Positions 45,746 to 53,014 of a DNA stretch of 64,000 nt are shown here, piece by piece. Position 1 is the stretch's first letter; every line of letters starts with the position of its first letter. Made by a program: the position numbers and the translations under genes. Under the pieces are notes generated by a model, which searched no databases, was not told the DNA's origin, and saw only the letters and a list, made by a program, of their open reading frames with translations. Origin of the DNA: Alkalihalophilus pseudofirmus (lineage in GTDB: Bacteria; Bacillota; Bacilli; Bacillales; Bacillaceae_D); assembly GCF_029094545.1 (NCBI RefSeq), contig NZ_CP117835.1:3328001-3392000 (forward strand), read 5' to 3'.

Positions 45746-47227
45746 TTATTCAGTGAGTTGATGGACCTCCAAGGCTGCTCTTATGCCTGACTCAACTGCA
45801 CCCTCAATCCAGGCATGCATGAAAGAAGTATGCTCTCCTGCAAAATGAATCCGCTGTTCCGGCATTGTTATGATCTCAGGATATGTCGTGGCTTGATAAG
45901 GTCCATATAAGGAGAAGCACCCGCCTGAAAAACGATTTTGTCCCCAATTATATGAGGTTCCTGCTAGAAAGGTTTGTTCTGCTTTTTGGCCATGGATTCT
46001 TGAAATAAAAGTCAACGCATATTCCACTCGCTCCTCATCAGACATCGACTCCCATAACCTGGCATTCTCACCCCAGCTGTAGCTTCCTAATAAGACCCCG
46101 GGACCTGGCTTACCGATCCCTAGGCTTGGATAATACATAAACTGAGTCGGCAAATCCGTGATCAGCTTCCCCCCTAGCATCCCATCTTCCTCCCAAAATT
46201 TCTTATCAAATTCTAACCCTACCTTCACAGAGGAAACATACGGCAGCGTCCGTATCGCTTTCCACTTTTCAAATTTTATAGAATGGTAGGGCTCTACTTC
46301 AATAAATTGAAATACAGAAAAGGGAATCGTTGTAATGACATAATCTGCTTGAAAACTACTAATAGATTGAGGTCCTTCTGTAATTACTTCTACTCCTTTA
46401 TCATGTTGGATTATTTTTTTCACTACATAATTTAAATAAATATCCTCTTCTAAATAAGGATAAAAGGAATAAGGAAGCCGGTCATTTCCCCCTTCGATCT
46501 CATAAAACGACACATCTTCCATAAAGATCGTATTAACAATGTTTAAGAGGGTATCTAAAAAGGATAAGGAAGGAAATCCTTCGATCCCCAAAAGGGTCTG
46601 TATCTTATGGATAGCATGAGTTGATAACGTTCTTCCGATTGGATTATTCCGCAAAAAAGTAGTCATTGAATACTGATCAAAATTTCGTCTTAGCAGCTCT
46701 CTTTGCTGCTCGTTTGCCTTTCTGTAAAGGTCAACAAAGCTAGATACAGCTTCTTGTAATAATTGTTCGGCTGTCTTACCTTTTTCATCTTCTAAAAGCG
46801 GGAACTTCAAAATGGCAGGATCTTCTTCGTATTGATATCTTCTAACCAATTGTCCATTAACATATAAAAGATCATTCGGTGTGCTTGTGATAAAAGGGTT
46901 TATAGATAGGCTCCATTTGTTGATCCAGGAAAGTGTTAAGGCATGATGACTCGGGATACGCATTGCACCCGCTTCAAAATAGTTCCCTTCAGAGAACGGT
47001 TCTCGTATCGTATGAACTCTTCCACCAATTCGGTCATTTCCCTCAATAATCGTCACTTTGTGGCCTGCCTGCTTTAAGAGATAGCCAGTTACAAGCCCAG
47101 CCATTCCAGCTCCCAAAATTAATATATCTTTTTGAGGTGCTCCGATATCGGGCAGCCCCTCTTCAATTATTTTAAGATATTCCTCCGATTTTTCGGTATA
47201 AGAAGGTAACGGATCTATTCTTCGCAT
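45746..47227 (-). CDS. Flavin monoamine/L-amino-acid oxidase
   Basis: A 493-residue FAD oxidase. The N-terminal motif GAGMAGLVTGYLLKQ with the distal EGNDRIGGRVHT binds FAD, and the C-terminal FAGEHTSFMHAWIEGAVESG is the amine-oxidase FAD motif. It resembles B. subtilis YobN, a putative L-amino acid oxidase. ATG 47227 follows AAGGAGGATTGGG. It lacks a signal peptide, so is presumably cytoplasmic. It is convergent with tgl. Substrate (polyamine, L-amino acid or other) is not clear. Confidence 0.83.
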   Translation of the reverse strand: MRRIDPLPSYTEKSEEYLKIIEEGLPDIGAPQKDILILGAGMAGLVTGYLLKQAGHKVTIIEGNDRIGGRVHTIREPFSEGNYFEAGAMRIPSHHALTLSWINKWSLSINPFITSTPNDLLYVNGQLVRRYQYEEDPAILKFPLLEDEKGKTAEQLLQEAVSSFVDLYRKANEQQRELLRRNFDQYSMTTFLRNNPIGRTLSTHAIHKIQTLLGIEGFPSLSFLDTLLNIVNTIFMEDVSFYEIEGGNDRLPYSFYPYLEEDIYLNYVVKKIIQHDKGVEVITEGPQSISSFQADYVITTIPFSVFQFIEVEPYHSIKFEKWKAIRTLPYVSSVKVGLEFDKKFWEEDGMLGGKLITDLPTQFMYYPSLGIGKPGPGVLLGSYSWGENARLWESMSDEERVEYALTFISRIHGQKAEQTFLAGTSYNWGQNRFSGGCFSLYGPYQATTYPEIITMPEQRIHFAGEHTSFMHAWIEGAVESGIRAALEVHQLTE

Positions 47228-47280
47228 TTTCCCAATCCTCCTTGATCACCTCAAGCAACCCAGCCTTCTAGCTCCACCAT

Positions 47281-47310
47281 AAAAACCGGACAACTTTTAC
47301 GCTGCCCGGT
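47281..47310 (-). terminator. Terminator at the 3' end of the 46-residue gene
   Basis: Minus-strand ACCGGGCA (47310-47303) pairs with TGTCCGGT (47292-47285), allowing a G-U pair, then five T. The gene's stop codon (47299-47297) is in the loop. Confidence 0.7.
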
Positions 47311-47437
47311 CATCATCTTCTTTATCTGTTTTTGAAGTAAAATAATACAATTTCGGAATATGGAAAAATGGAACATACTCAAGCAGTAATGAAGCTCCAA
47401 CAAACGCAACCATTTGAAGATCAATTCCTTTTAGCAT
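47297..47437 (-). CDS. 46-residue single-pass membrane protein, unknown function
   Basis: ATG 47437 follows AAGAGGAGCGTGCC. The product begins MLKGIDLQMVAFVGASLLLE, with one hydrophobic segment (about residues 8-26) and an acidic tail KTDKEDDDRAA. I do not recognise it. Good ribosome-binding site and terminator make it a likely gene; it precedes the amine oxidase on the same strand. Confidence 0.6.
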   Translation of the reverse strand: MLKGIDLQMVAFVGASLLLEYVPFFHIPKLYYFTSKTDKEDDDRAA

Positions 47438-47499
47438 CACGGCACGCTCCTCTTTTGGGCAGTTTATGATGCCACGTGATTGTCTTATGACTAGTGACC

Positions 47500-48129
47500 T
47501 TACTGCTTATAAAAGTATTCCCCCGCTCGAATAGCACCCCTAACCTCAGGAGGCTTCTCTAAGCTGTTTGTTGAACTATAGGCGACCGGTTCCAAAGAAA
47601 CGTCTAACACTTCCCACGCCTCCGCGTATCTTCCTTTTTTAAAGGCTTTAATAACTGCATCTAAGTCCAAGCGATCGACAATGTGAACGTCCGTTGCTGC
47701 GGCAAGTTTCAAGCAGGAATCTGAGAGTTTATCTGCTGTTGTAATAATTAAAGCCCGCTCTGCCCCGTAAAAGGCTTTTGCTGCATATACTTCCTGCACC
47801 GCGGATAACCCTAATTTCTCGCGATATCGCTTTGCTTGAACGACACACTTCATCCCGTCTTGCTGCTCATATAATAGATCAGCCCCGTAATCTCGGCTTT
47901 TCTTGGTTTGATAAACCTGCTCATACTCAAGAGCTGAGATCAGCACATAGAGATAATCCTCAAATTCATGTCCATCCATTTTATCGATATCACGCATTGT
48001 AATTTTAGCTAAATCAAATTTTCTTCTTCGCCCAACTATCCATTTAATCCAGCCTATTAATAAAAGGACTACAAGAGCCCCTGCTATCCAGATCACTAAC
48101 GAAGAACTAATTGAAAACGAATCAATCAA
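47500..48129 (-). CDS. Membrane-anchored Mrr-type restriction endonuclease-fold protein
   Basis: A 209-residue protein with one N-terminal membrane segment (about residues 10-30), a basic stretch GRRRK, and then a PD-(D/E)xK Mrr_cat-like domain: GHEFEDYL (Glu55, Glu57), RDYGADLL (Asp84) and VVQAK (Gln98, Lys100) are the expected catalytic positions. Mrr proteins cleave modified DNA; membrane-anchored forms are common in Firmicutes and their target is unknown. No methyltransferase is near. A related but catalytically altered gene lies at 54264-54878. Confidence 0.8.
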   Translation of the reverse strand: MIDSFSISSSLVIWIAGALVVLLLIGWIKWIVGRRRKFDLAKITMRDIDKMDGHEFEDYLYVLISALEYEQVYQTKKSRDYGADLLYEQQDGMKCVVQAKRYREKLGLSAVQEVYAAKAFYGAERALIITTADKLSDSCLKLAAATDVHIVDRLDLDAVIKAFKKGRYAEAWEVLDVSLEPVAYSSTNSLEKPPEVRGAIRAGEYFYKQ

Positions 48130-48334
48130 CCGTCTTCACACCTTTCTATTCACATGCCCTCATCATACGGGATTCTCCCCCTGCATGCAAACATATGTTT
48201 TTCATCGCTCTACATCAAAAGTCGTAGAGACGGCTCAACCAGATTATGCAAAAAAGATCCGTATCTTCACCGAGGACCGCGGACCGCGTAATTCGTAAAC
48301 TGAAAGTAACTAAAACAAAGGAGCTGGTACGATC

Positions 48335-49066
48335 ATGCAGCAACAAAAAGTAATTATGATCACTGGAGCATCAAAAGGATTAGGAAAAGCATTAGCTCTT
48401 CACCTTGCTGGTAAAGTCCATAAATTAGCGATTTGCGCACGAAATGAGGAAGAGCTGAAGCAAGTAGAAAATGAGATTCACAGACGTGGTGCAAAAGTCG
48501 TTGCGGCCGTCGCTGATGTAAGTAATAAAAAAGATGTAGAGCGCTTTGTTTCTATAACTGAAAATACCTTCGGCAAGATTGACGTTCTAATCAATAATGC
48601 CTCTGTATTCGGCCCTGGCCCAACGTACTTAGCAGATTACCCTGATGAGGCATTTGAAGACGTCATCCTCTCAAATATTACGAACCCTTTTTATATGACA
48701 AAGAGAGTATTACCCGGCATGCTTGCTAGACAAAGAGGAACCATCCTCTCAATCACTTCTGAAGTTGGCATTACTGGCTATGCAGAATGGGGAGCCTACA
48801 GTGTCTCAAAATATGCCCTAGAAGGATTAGCTGCTGTCTGGGCGGATGAGTTGAAAGATACAGGAGTCCAAATAGTGCTGGTCGACCCAGGAGAAATGGA
48901 TACGATTATGCATAAAATTGCGGTACCAGATTGTAATTACTCTCTCTCATCCCCCGCACAAATTGCACGAGCACTACAATCAGTCGTATTAGATGAAACG
49001 ATGAGCTTGAATGGGAAAAGATTCGAAGCACAAGACCTTATCGAGGAGGGACCTCATGATGATTAA
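48335..49066 (+). CDS. SDR-family oxidoreductase, first gene of a QueA-like operon
   Basis: A 243-residue classical SDR: cofactor motif TGASKGLG (residues 10-17), NNAS near 89, catalytic Ser in ITSEVG, Tyr and Lys in YSVSKYA. ATG 48335 follows AAAGGAGCTGG. Its last 11 bases overlap the start of the QueA-like gene, so the two are translationally coupled. Substrate unknown; context suggests it acts in the same pathway as the QueA-like and VOC proteins. Confidence 0.83.
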   Translation: MQQQKVIMITGASKGLGKALALHLAGKVHKLAICARNEEELKQVENEIHRRGAKVVAAVADVSNKKDVERFVSITENTFGKIDVLINNASVFGPGPTYLADYPDEAFEDVILSNITNPFYMTKRVLPGMLARQRGTILSITSEVGITGYAEWGAYSVSKYALEGLAAVWADELKDTGVQIVLVDPGEMDTIMHKIAVPDCNYSLSSPAQIARALQSVVLDETMSLNGKRFEAQDLIEEGPHDD

Positions 49067-50087
49067 TAGTACGATCCATTCATTTAAACTACCACCTTAC
49101 CTGCATGCCACTACGCCTGCAGAAGTTACAAGAAATCAACGCAGCGATGTAAGGTTAATGACTTTACACGGAGACAGCGGGGCTTGGGATCATCACACGT
49201 TTGAAGATATTATAGACCTTCTTCAGCCTAATGATCTTCTTATCTTAAACACTAGCCGTACCATTCCAAGCTCACTTCGGACAGTAGATGGGGCAGAGGT
49301 CCGACTTTCAAGAAAGATAGATGAACAGGTATGGGAAGTTTTAATCTTAGAGAAACGTTTAAACGAATCCACCACTCTCTATTTTGATGATGGAATCTCG
49401 GCATCTATCGTCGGTCCAGGTATGGCTCCTGAGTTGACTCTTATTGAATTTTCTATTGGAGGGGAAGGGTTAATGCACTTCTTTTACAATCATGGTCAGC
49501 CAATCACCTACGAATATATCGATTCTCCGTGGCAGCTATCACATTATCAAACAGTCTATAGCCATCAGCCTGGATCTGTAGAGATGAATTCAGCGGGGCG
49601 TGCATTTTCTCATAAAATGCTGAAACAATTAAAGGATAAAGGAGTTCAGATCGCCTATGTGTGCCTTCACACCGGCCTAAGCTATTACGAGAACAACCGC
49701 TGGCCTGATCCTTTAAGACACTTTGAGTGGTTTTCAGTGGGTGCTGATACCGTTGAACATATATACAAAACAAAAAAGGGAGGACATCGTGTGGTGGCAG
49801 TTGGAACCACTGTGGTGCGGGCGCTAGAAAGTGCATATGACCCCAAAGCTGGATTGCAGCCACAAGAAGGGCTCACTAATGTATATATTAAAAAAGATAC
49901 GACCTTAAAAGTTGTAGACGGCCTGATTACAGGATTTCATGAGCCTGAAGCGAGCCACCTTGATATGTTATGCGCCTTTGTTCAAGAAAAAAAGTTGATT
50001 GAGGCCTACCAAGCAGCCATAAACGAACAGTATCTATGGCATGAGTTTGGTGATTTGAATCTCATTTGGAAGCGGACCTATGCATGA
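49056..50087 (+). CDS. Divergent QueA-like protein (SAM:tRNA ribosyltransferase-isomerase family)
   Basis: A 343-residue protein of the QueA fold. Preserved parts are LLILNTSRTIPSSL (63-74), the SHYQTVYSHQPGS segment (162-174), GGHRVVAVGTTVVRALES and LKVVDGLITGFHEPE. However, the QueA loop AAPTAGLHFT is replaced by EMNSAGRAFS (175-184), and HVGLGTFRPV by CLHTGLSYYE. True QueA uses SAM to add epoxycyclopentane to preQ1-tRNA and is usually next to tgt; here it is between an SDR and a VOC gene. A different acceptor is likely. ATG 49056 follows GAGGAGGG, overlapping the SDR gene. Confidence 0.82.
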   Translation: MMINSTIHSFKLPPYLHATTPAEVTRNQRSDVRLMTLHGDSGAWDHHTFEDIIDLLQPNDLLILNTSRTIPSSLRTVDGAEVRLSRKIDEQVWEVLILEKRLNESTTLYFDDGISASIVGPGMAPELTLIEFSIGGEGLMHFFYNHGQPITYEYIDSPWQLSHYQTVYSHQPGSVEMNSAGRAFSHKMLKQLKDKGVQIAYVCLHTGLSYYENNRWPDPLRHFEWFSVGADTVEHIYKTKKGGHRVVAVGTTVVRALESAYDPKAGLQPQEGLTNVYIKKDTTLKVVDGLITGFHEPEASHLDMLCAFVQEKKLIEAYQAAINEQYLWHEFGDLNLIWKRTYA

Positions 50088-50440
50088 AGCTGCATCATCT
50101 TGGAATTGATGTCGTTGATCTTGATAAAAGTACAGATTACATCCAATCTATTTATCAAGCTCGGTTTCTTTTTGAGATCACTTTTGGTGAGGAGACAATC
50201 CGATTTTTCCAGCTGAATGAGTTTGTATTAGAGCTTATTTATAACCCTGCCAAAGAACAATTAAGCTGTCATATTGCATGGCAAGTAGATTCGATAGACC
50301 ACATTCTTAATCACATAAGCAGCGAGGACGAAAAAAAGATCGAAGGACCCTATCAATTTGAAAATGGCTGGACATCTATTTTCTTCGAGGTAGATGAGGA
50401 ACTGTATGTAGAATGGGTAGAGGAGTCCCTCTCTAAATAG
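50084..50440 (+). CDS. VOC (glyoxalase-like) family protein
   Basis: A 118-residue protein with the vicinal-oxygen-chelate fold pattern: MKLHHLGIDVVDLDKS start, SCHIAWQVDSIDHIL in the middle and GWTSIFFEVDEELYVEWVE at the end, with likely metal ligands His5 and a C-terminal Glu. The start is ATG 50084, overlapping the stop of the QueA-like gene as ATGA, so it is coupled. VOC proteins isomerise, cleave or bind small molecules; the substrate is unknown. Confidence 0.75.
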   Translation: MKLHHLGIDVVDLDKSTDYIQSIYQARFLFEITFGEETIRFFQLNEFVLELIYNPAKEQLSCHIAWQVDSIDHILNHISSEDEKKIEGPYQFENGWTSIFFEVDEELYVEWVEESLSK

Positions 50441-50565
50441 AGACTGCTGAAAAGCCCGCCACTTACAGTAGTTGTTGATTTCCACTGGAGGCACACGCTT
50501 TCCGCGGGCGGCCCGGGAGCTTCCTCGTCGCTTCGTGCACTGGACCCATAAAGTTGGACACTTTT

Positions 50566-51378
50566 TTAAGCAGCTTTTTGGGTACTGAGTCGATAAGCTA
50601 CTGGACTTTTCCGGTTCAATCTTGATTTAATTCTCACATGGTTGTAGTAATAGATGTATTGTTCTAACTCTTCTTTGAAGTGTTCAATACTATCAAATTC
50701 GTTTAAATAAAGGAACTCCGATTTCAGGATTCCAAAAAAGTTTTCCATGACAGAATTATCGTGACAGTTGCCTTTTCGAGACATACTTTGTGTGATGTTA
50801 TGTTCTTTCAGTTTCCTTACGTAAGGGGCCATTCGATAGTGCCAACCTTGATCAGAATGAATCAAGAGATCATCGCCTTTATTTAGGTGCTTTAACCCTT
50901 GGTCCAACATCGTATCGACCAAATCATACGTTGGTCTTGATTGGAGCGTATAGGTTATCAGTTCGCCGTTAAACAGGTCAAATAGTGGAGACAGATAGAG
51001 CTTCTGTCCAAACAATTTAAATTCCGTAATGTCTGTCACCCACTTTTGATTAGGCTTCTCGGCTCTAAAGTTACGGTTTAGGATGTTTGGAGCTGCTTTT
51101 CCAACTTCTCCTTTATATGATTTGTATTTTTTCATTCGTACAAGGCATTTAAGCCCTAGGTCTCTCATCATTCGAAGCACTTTCTTTTTGTTAATCGCAT
51201 ATCCCTTTTCCTGAAGGAGGTCTGTAATACGACGATAGCCATATCGACCAAAGTGCTTATGGTAAATGAATGCAATTCTTCTTTTCCATTTTCGATCAGG
51301 ATCTGGTTCGCTCCATTTTTTTACAAGGTTATAGTAAGTGCTTCTAGGCATCTTGGCTATCTTTAACATTCGAATCAC
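50566..51378 (-). CDS. IS150-type transposase OrfB (DDE integrase domain)
   Basis: The 270-residue frame holds an HTH_21-like region and an rve integrase core. Catalytic residues are visible: Asp in WVTDITEF, Asp in IHSDQGWHY and Glu in NSVMENFFGILKSE, the usual D-D-35-E layout, followed by the C-terminal NHVRIKSRLNRKSPVAYR. It is expected to be made mainly as an OrfAB fusion by -1 frameshifting; the frame is open upstream of the GTG at 51378 back to the slip site at 51465-51459. Confidence 0.9.
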   Translation of the reverse strand: MIRMLKIAKMPRSTYYNLVKKWSEPDPDRKWKRRIAFIYHKHFGRYGYRRITDLLQEKGYAINKKKVLRMMRDLGLKCLVRMKKYKSYKGEVGKAAPNILNRNFRAEKPNQKWVTDITEFKLFGQKLYLSPLFDLFNGELITYTLQSRPTYDLVDTMLDQGLKHLNKGDDLLIHSDQGWHYRMAPYVRKLKEHNITQSMSRKGNCHDNSVMENFFGILKSEFLYLNEFDSIEHFKEELEQYIYYYNHVRIKSRLNRKSPVAYRLSTQKAA

Positions 51379-51404
51379 CGGGAATTCGTTCCTTAGTTCA
51401 TATA

Positions 51405-51935
51405 CTACTTTCGCTTTGATTTTGTTGGTGATTGTTTTTCCTGAACTAAGGCTTTCAGCTTTTTTAAATACGCATTCTCCATACGCAGGTGTTCCAGTTC
51501 TCTTTTCATCTCTTCTATCGATTGGGTTGAAGAGTCGCTGTTGCCCTTGTTTTTATTCTGATTAGAAGTCATTGTAGAAAGCCCCTTTTCTCTTGGTTCA
51601 AGGGCATCTTCTCCAGCTGTTTCCCACTTTTTCTTCCATCTGCGAAGCATACATGGAACGGGAATATGAAAAATGGCTGATGCCTCTCGAATGGAGTAAT
51701 TCTCTTCGGTCATAAATTGAATTACTTTCAGTTTAAAGGCAGCTGAATAGTTTGTATAGGGAAAGGTAAAAGCTTGATCCCCATGATAGCGAACTAACAT
51801 CACCCAATATCGCAGCGTCGAATCATCTACGCCCACTTGATTTGCAAGTTCTCGATAACTGATGATTTCATTTAGATAACGTTTAGCCGCTTGAAGTTTA
51901 TATTCCTTGGTGAACGTGGTCATTGATGAAGGCAC
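51405..51935 (-). CDS. IS150-type transposase OrfA (helix-turn-helix)
   Basis: A 176-residue protein with two helix-turn-helix units (about residues 8-55 and 65-110; YRELANQVGVDDSTLRYW, and the second with SIREASAIFHIP) and a C-terminal leucine-zipper-like coiled coil (IEEMKRELEHLRMENAYLKK). It binds the IS ends. The heptamer AAAAAAG at 51465-51459, in the frame A-AAA-AAG, would shift ribosomes by -1 into orfB. ATG 51935 follows GAGGTGCC. Confidence 0.9.
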   Translation of the reverse strand: MPSSMTTFTKEYKLQAAKRYLNEIISYRELANQVGVDDSTLRYWVMLVRYHGDQAFTFPYTNYSAAFKLKVIQFMTEENYSIREASAIFHIPVPCMLRRWKKKWETAGEDALEPREKGLSTMTSNQNKNKGNSDSSTQSIEEMKRELEHLRMENAYLKKLKALVQEKQSPTKSKRK

Positions 51936-52375
51936 CTCCTATTGTTGATTGAGGTGTCCAACAATAGGGGTGCAGTACATTCGCGCCTGTGGGATCTCCC
52001 TGGTCACGCGCATCCCGCTGGAGTCGGTGCCTGTAGCGAGGTCAACGGTGTGAGAATGGAGTTTAGTTACGCCATCATTGAAAGTTGCTGTTCCGAGACC
52101 TGATCAAATGAGGAGGTGGATGACAGCAATGATAATTTAAAATGAACTGATCCATAATGAACTCATTCCACTATACCCCTCAAGAAAGCAAGTAACCTAG
52201 CGGATGAAATATACGGAGACTCCTGCGTGATGTAAAGCAGGGCTGAGACCCCACAGGGCCTAGCCTGAGGAGGCTCAGCAGCTTCACGCGGAAAGCGAAG
52301 TATATTTCAAGAGCGGCGAGCTTACTTTTCCCTCCCGCACGTTTGACGACTTTTCAGATTGGCCCCTAGATCCTG

Positions 52376-53014
52376 TTATTTTATCCCCATCCTCATTGCA
52401 AATAAAGCAGCCTGTGTACGATCTGACAGCTCTAATTTAGAGAGGATATTTGAGATATGTGTTTTAACTGTTTTCTCTGTGATATGTAGAACATCCGCCA
52501 ATTCTTTATTACTTCGTCCTTTTGCTAATTCTATGAGCACTTCTTTTTCACGCTTGGTCAGTCTTTTTACTTTAGCTTCCTCCTCGTCTTCCTTATGTGA
52601 AATTCTAGTCAGCACATACTTCATCACTTTACTGTGCACTTTACTCTCACCTGCATGAAGAGCACGGATCGTTTCTGCTAATTCTTCTGGGTCAATGTCC
52701 TTTAACTGATAGCCGCTTGCACCAGCTTTCAGCGCGGGAATCACATAATCTTGATCAGAGAAGCTCGTTAAAACTAAAATCTTTAATTCGGGGTTTGCCT
52801 TTATTAACTGTTTTGTAGTTTCTATTCCTCCCATCACAGGCATGACAATATCCATAAGAACCACATCCGGTTTTACGGTTTGAACAAGCTTTACAGCCTC
52901 CTCACCGTTTGCTGCTTCTCCTACTATTTCCAGGTCACTTTGTGTATCTAGAAAAAAACGCAAGCCTCGTCTGACCATTTGATGATCGTCTACGATAATC
53001 ACTTTAATCATCAT
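52376..53014 (-). CDS. NarL/LuxR-family response regulator
   Basis: A 212-residue regulator with a receiver domain (phosphoacceptor Asp55 in VVLMDIVMP, Lys in QLKDIDP) and a C-terminal LuxR helix-turn-helix (LTKREKEVLIELAKGRSNKELA, split here as LTKREKEVLIEL and AKGRSNKELA). It partners the GAF kinase immediately upstream: the ATGA overlap (53014-53011) couples them. It resembles B. subtilis YhcZ or the S. aureus AirR type. Target genes unknown; the OFA transporter nearby is a possibility. Confidence 0.88.
   Translation of the reverse strand: MMIKVIIVDDHQMVRRGLRFFLDTQSDLEIVGEAANGEEAVKLVQTVKPDVVLMDIVMPVMGGIETTKQLIKANPELKILVLTSFSDQDYVIPALKAGASGYQLKDIDPEELAETIRALHAGESKVHSKVMKYVLTRISHKEDEEEAKVKRLTKREKEVLIELAKGRSNKELADVLHITEKTVKTHISNILSKLELSDRTQAALFAMRMGIK

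Larger units (their letters stand above)
50536..51979 (-). mobile_element. IS3-family (IS150-like) insertion sequence, apparently intact
   Basis: A 1444-bp element flanked by 4-bp direct repeats TTCG (50532-50535 and 51980-51983). Terminal inverted repeats start TGCACTGGACCCATAAAGTT (left) and TGTACTGCACCCCTATTGTT (right, minus strand), both continuing GGACAC: about 20 of 26 bases agree. It carries overlapping orfA and orfB on the minus strand with an A-AAA-AAG slip site. It has split a composite repeat. Both frames look full length. Confidence 0.93.
50474..52320 (+). repeat. Composite palindromic repeat, copy 3, split by an IS element
   Basis: Inverted module A occupies 50474-50535 and, after the insertion, 51980-52046; module B is 52184-52320. 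Without the IS (1444 bp) and one copy of the TTCG duplication the unit would be 399 bases, close to copy 2. It shows both module order and spacer blocks of the other copies, such as CATTCCACTAT. Confidence 0.85.

Noticed and set aside
48240-48300. GGACCGCGGACCGCG short repeat before the SDR gene
   Set aside because: Only two overlapping seven-base units; too short to support a regulatory site.
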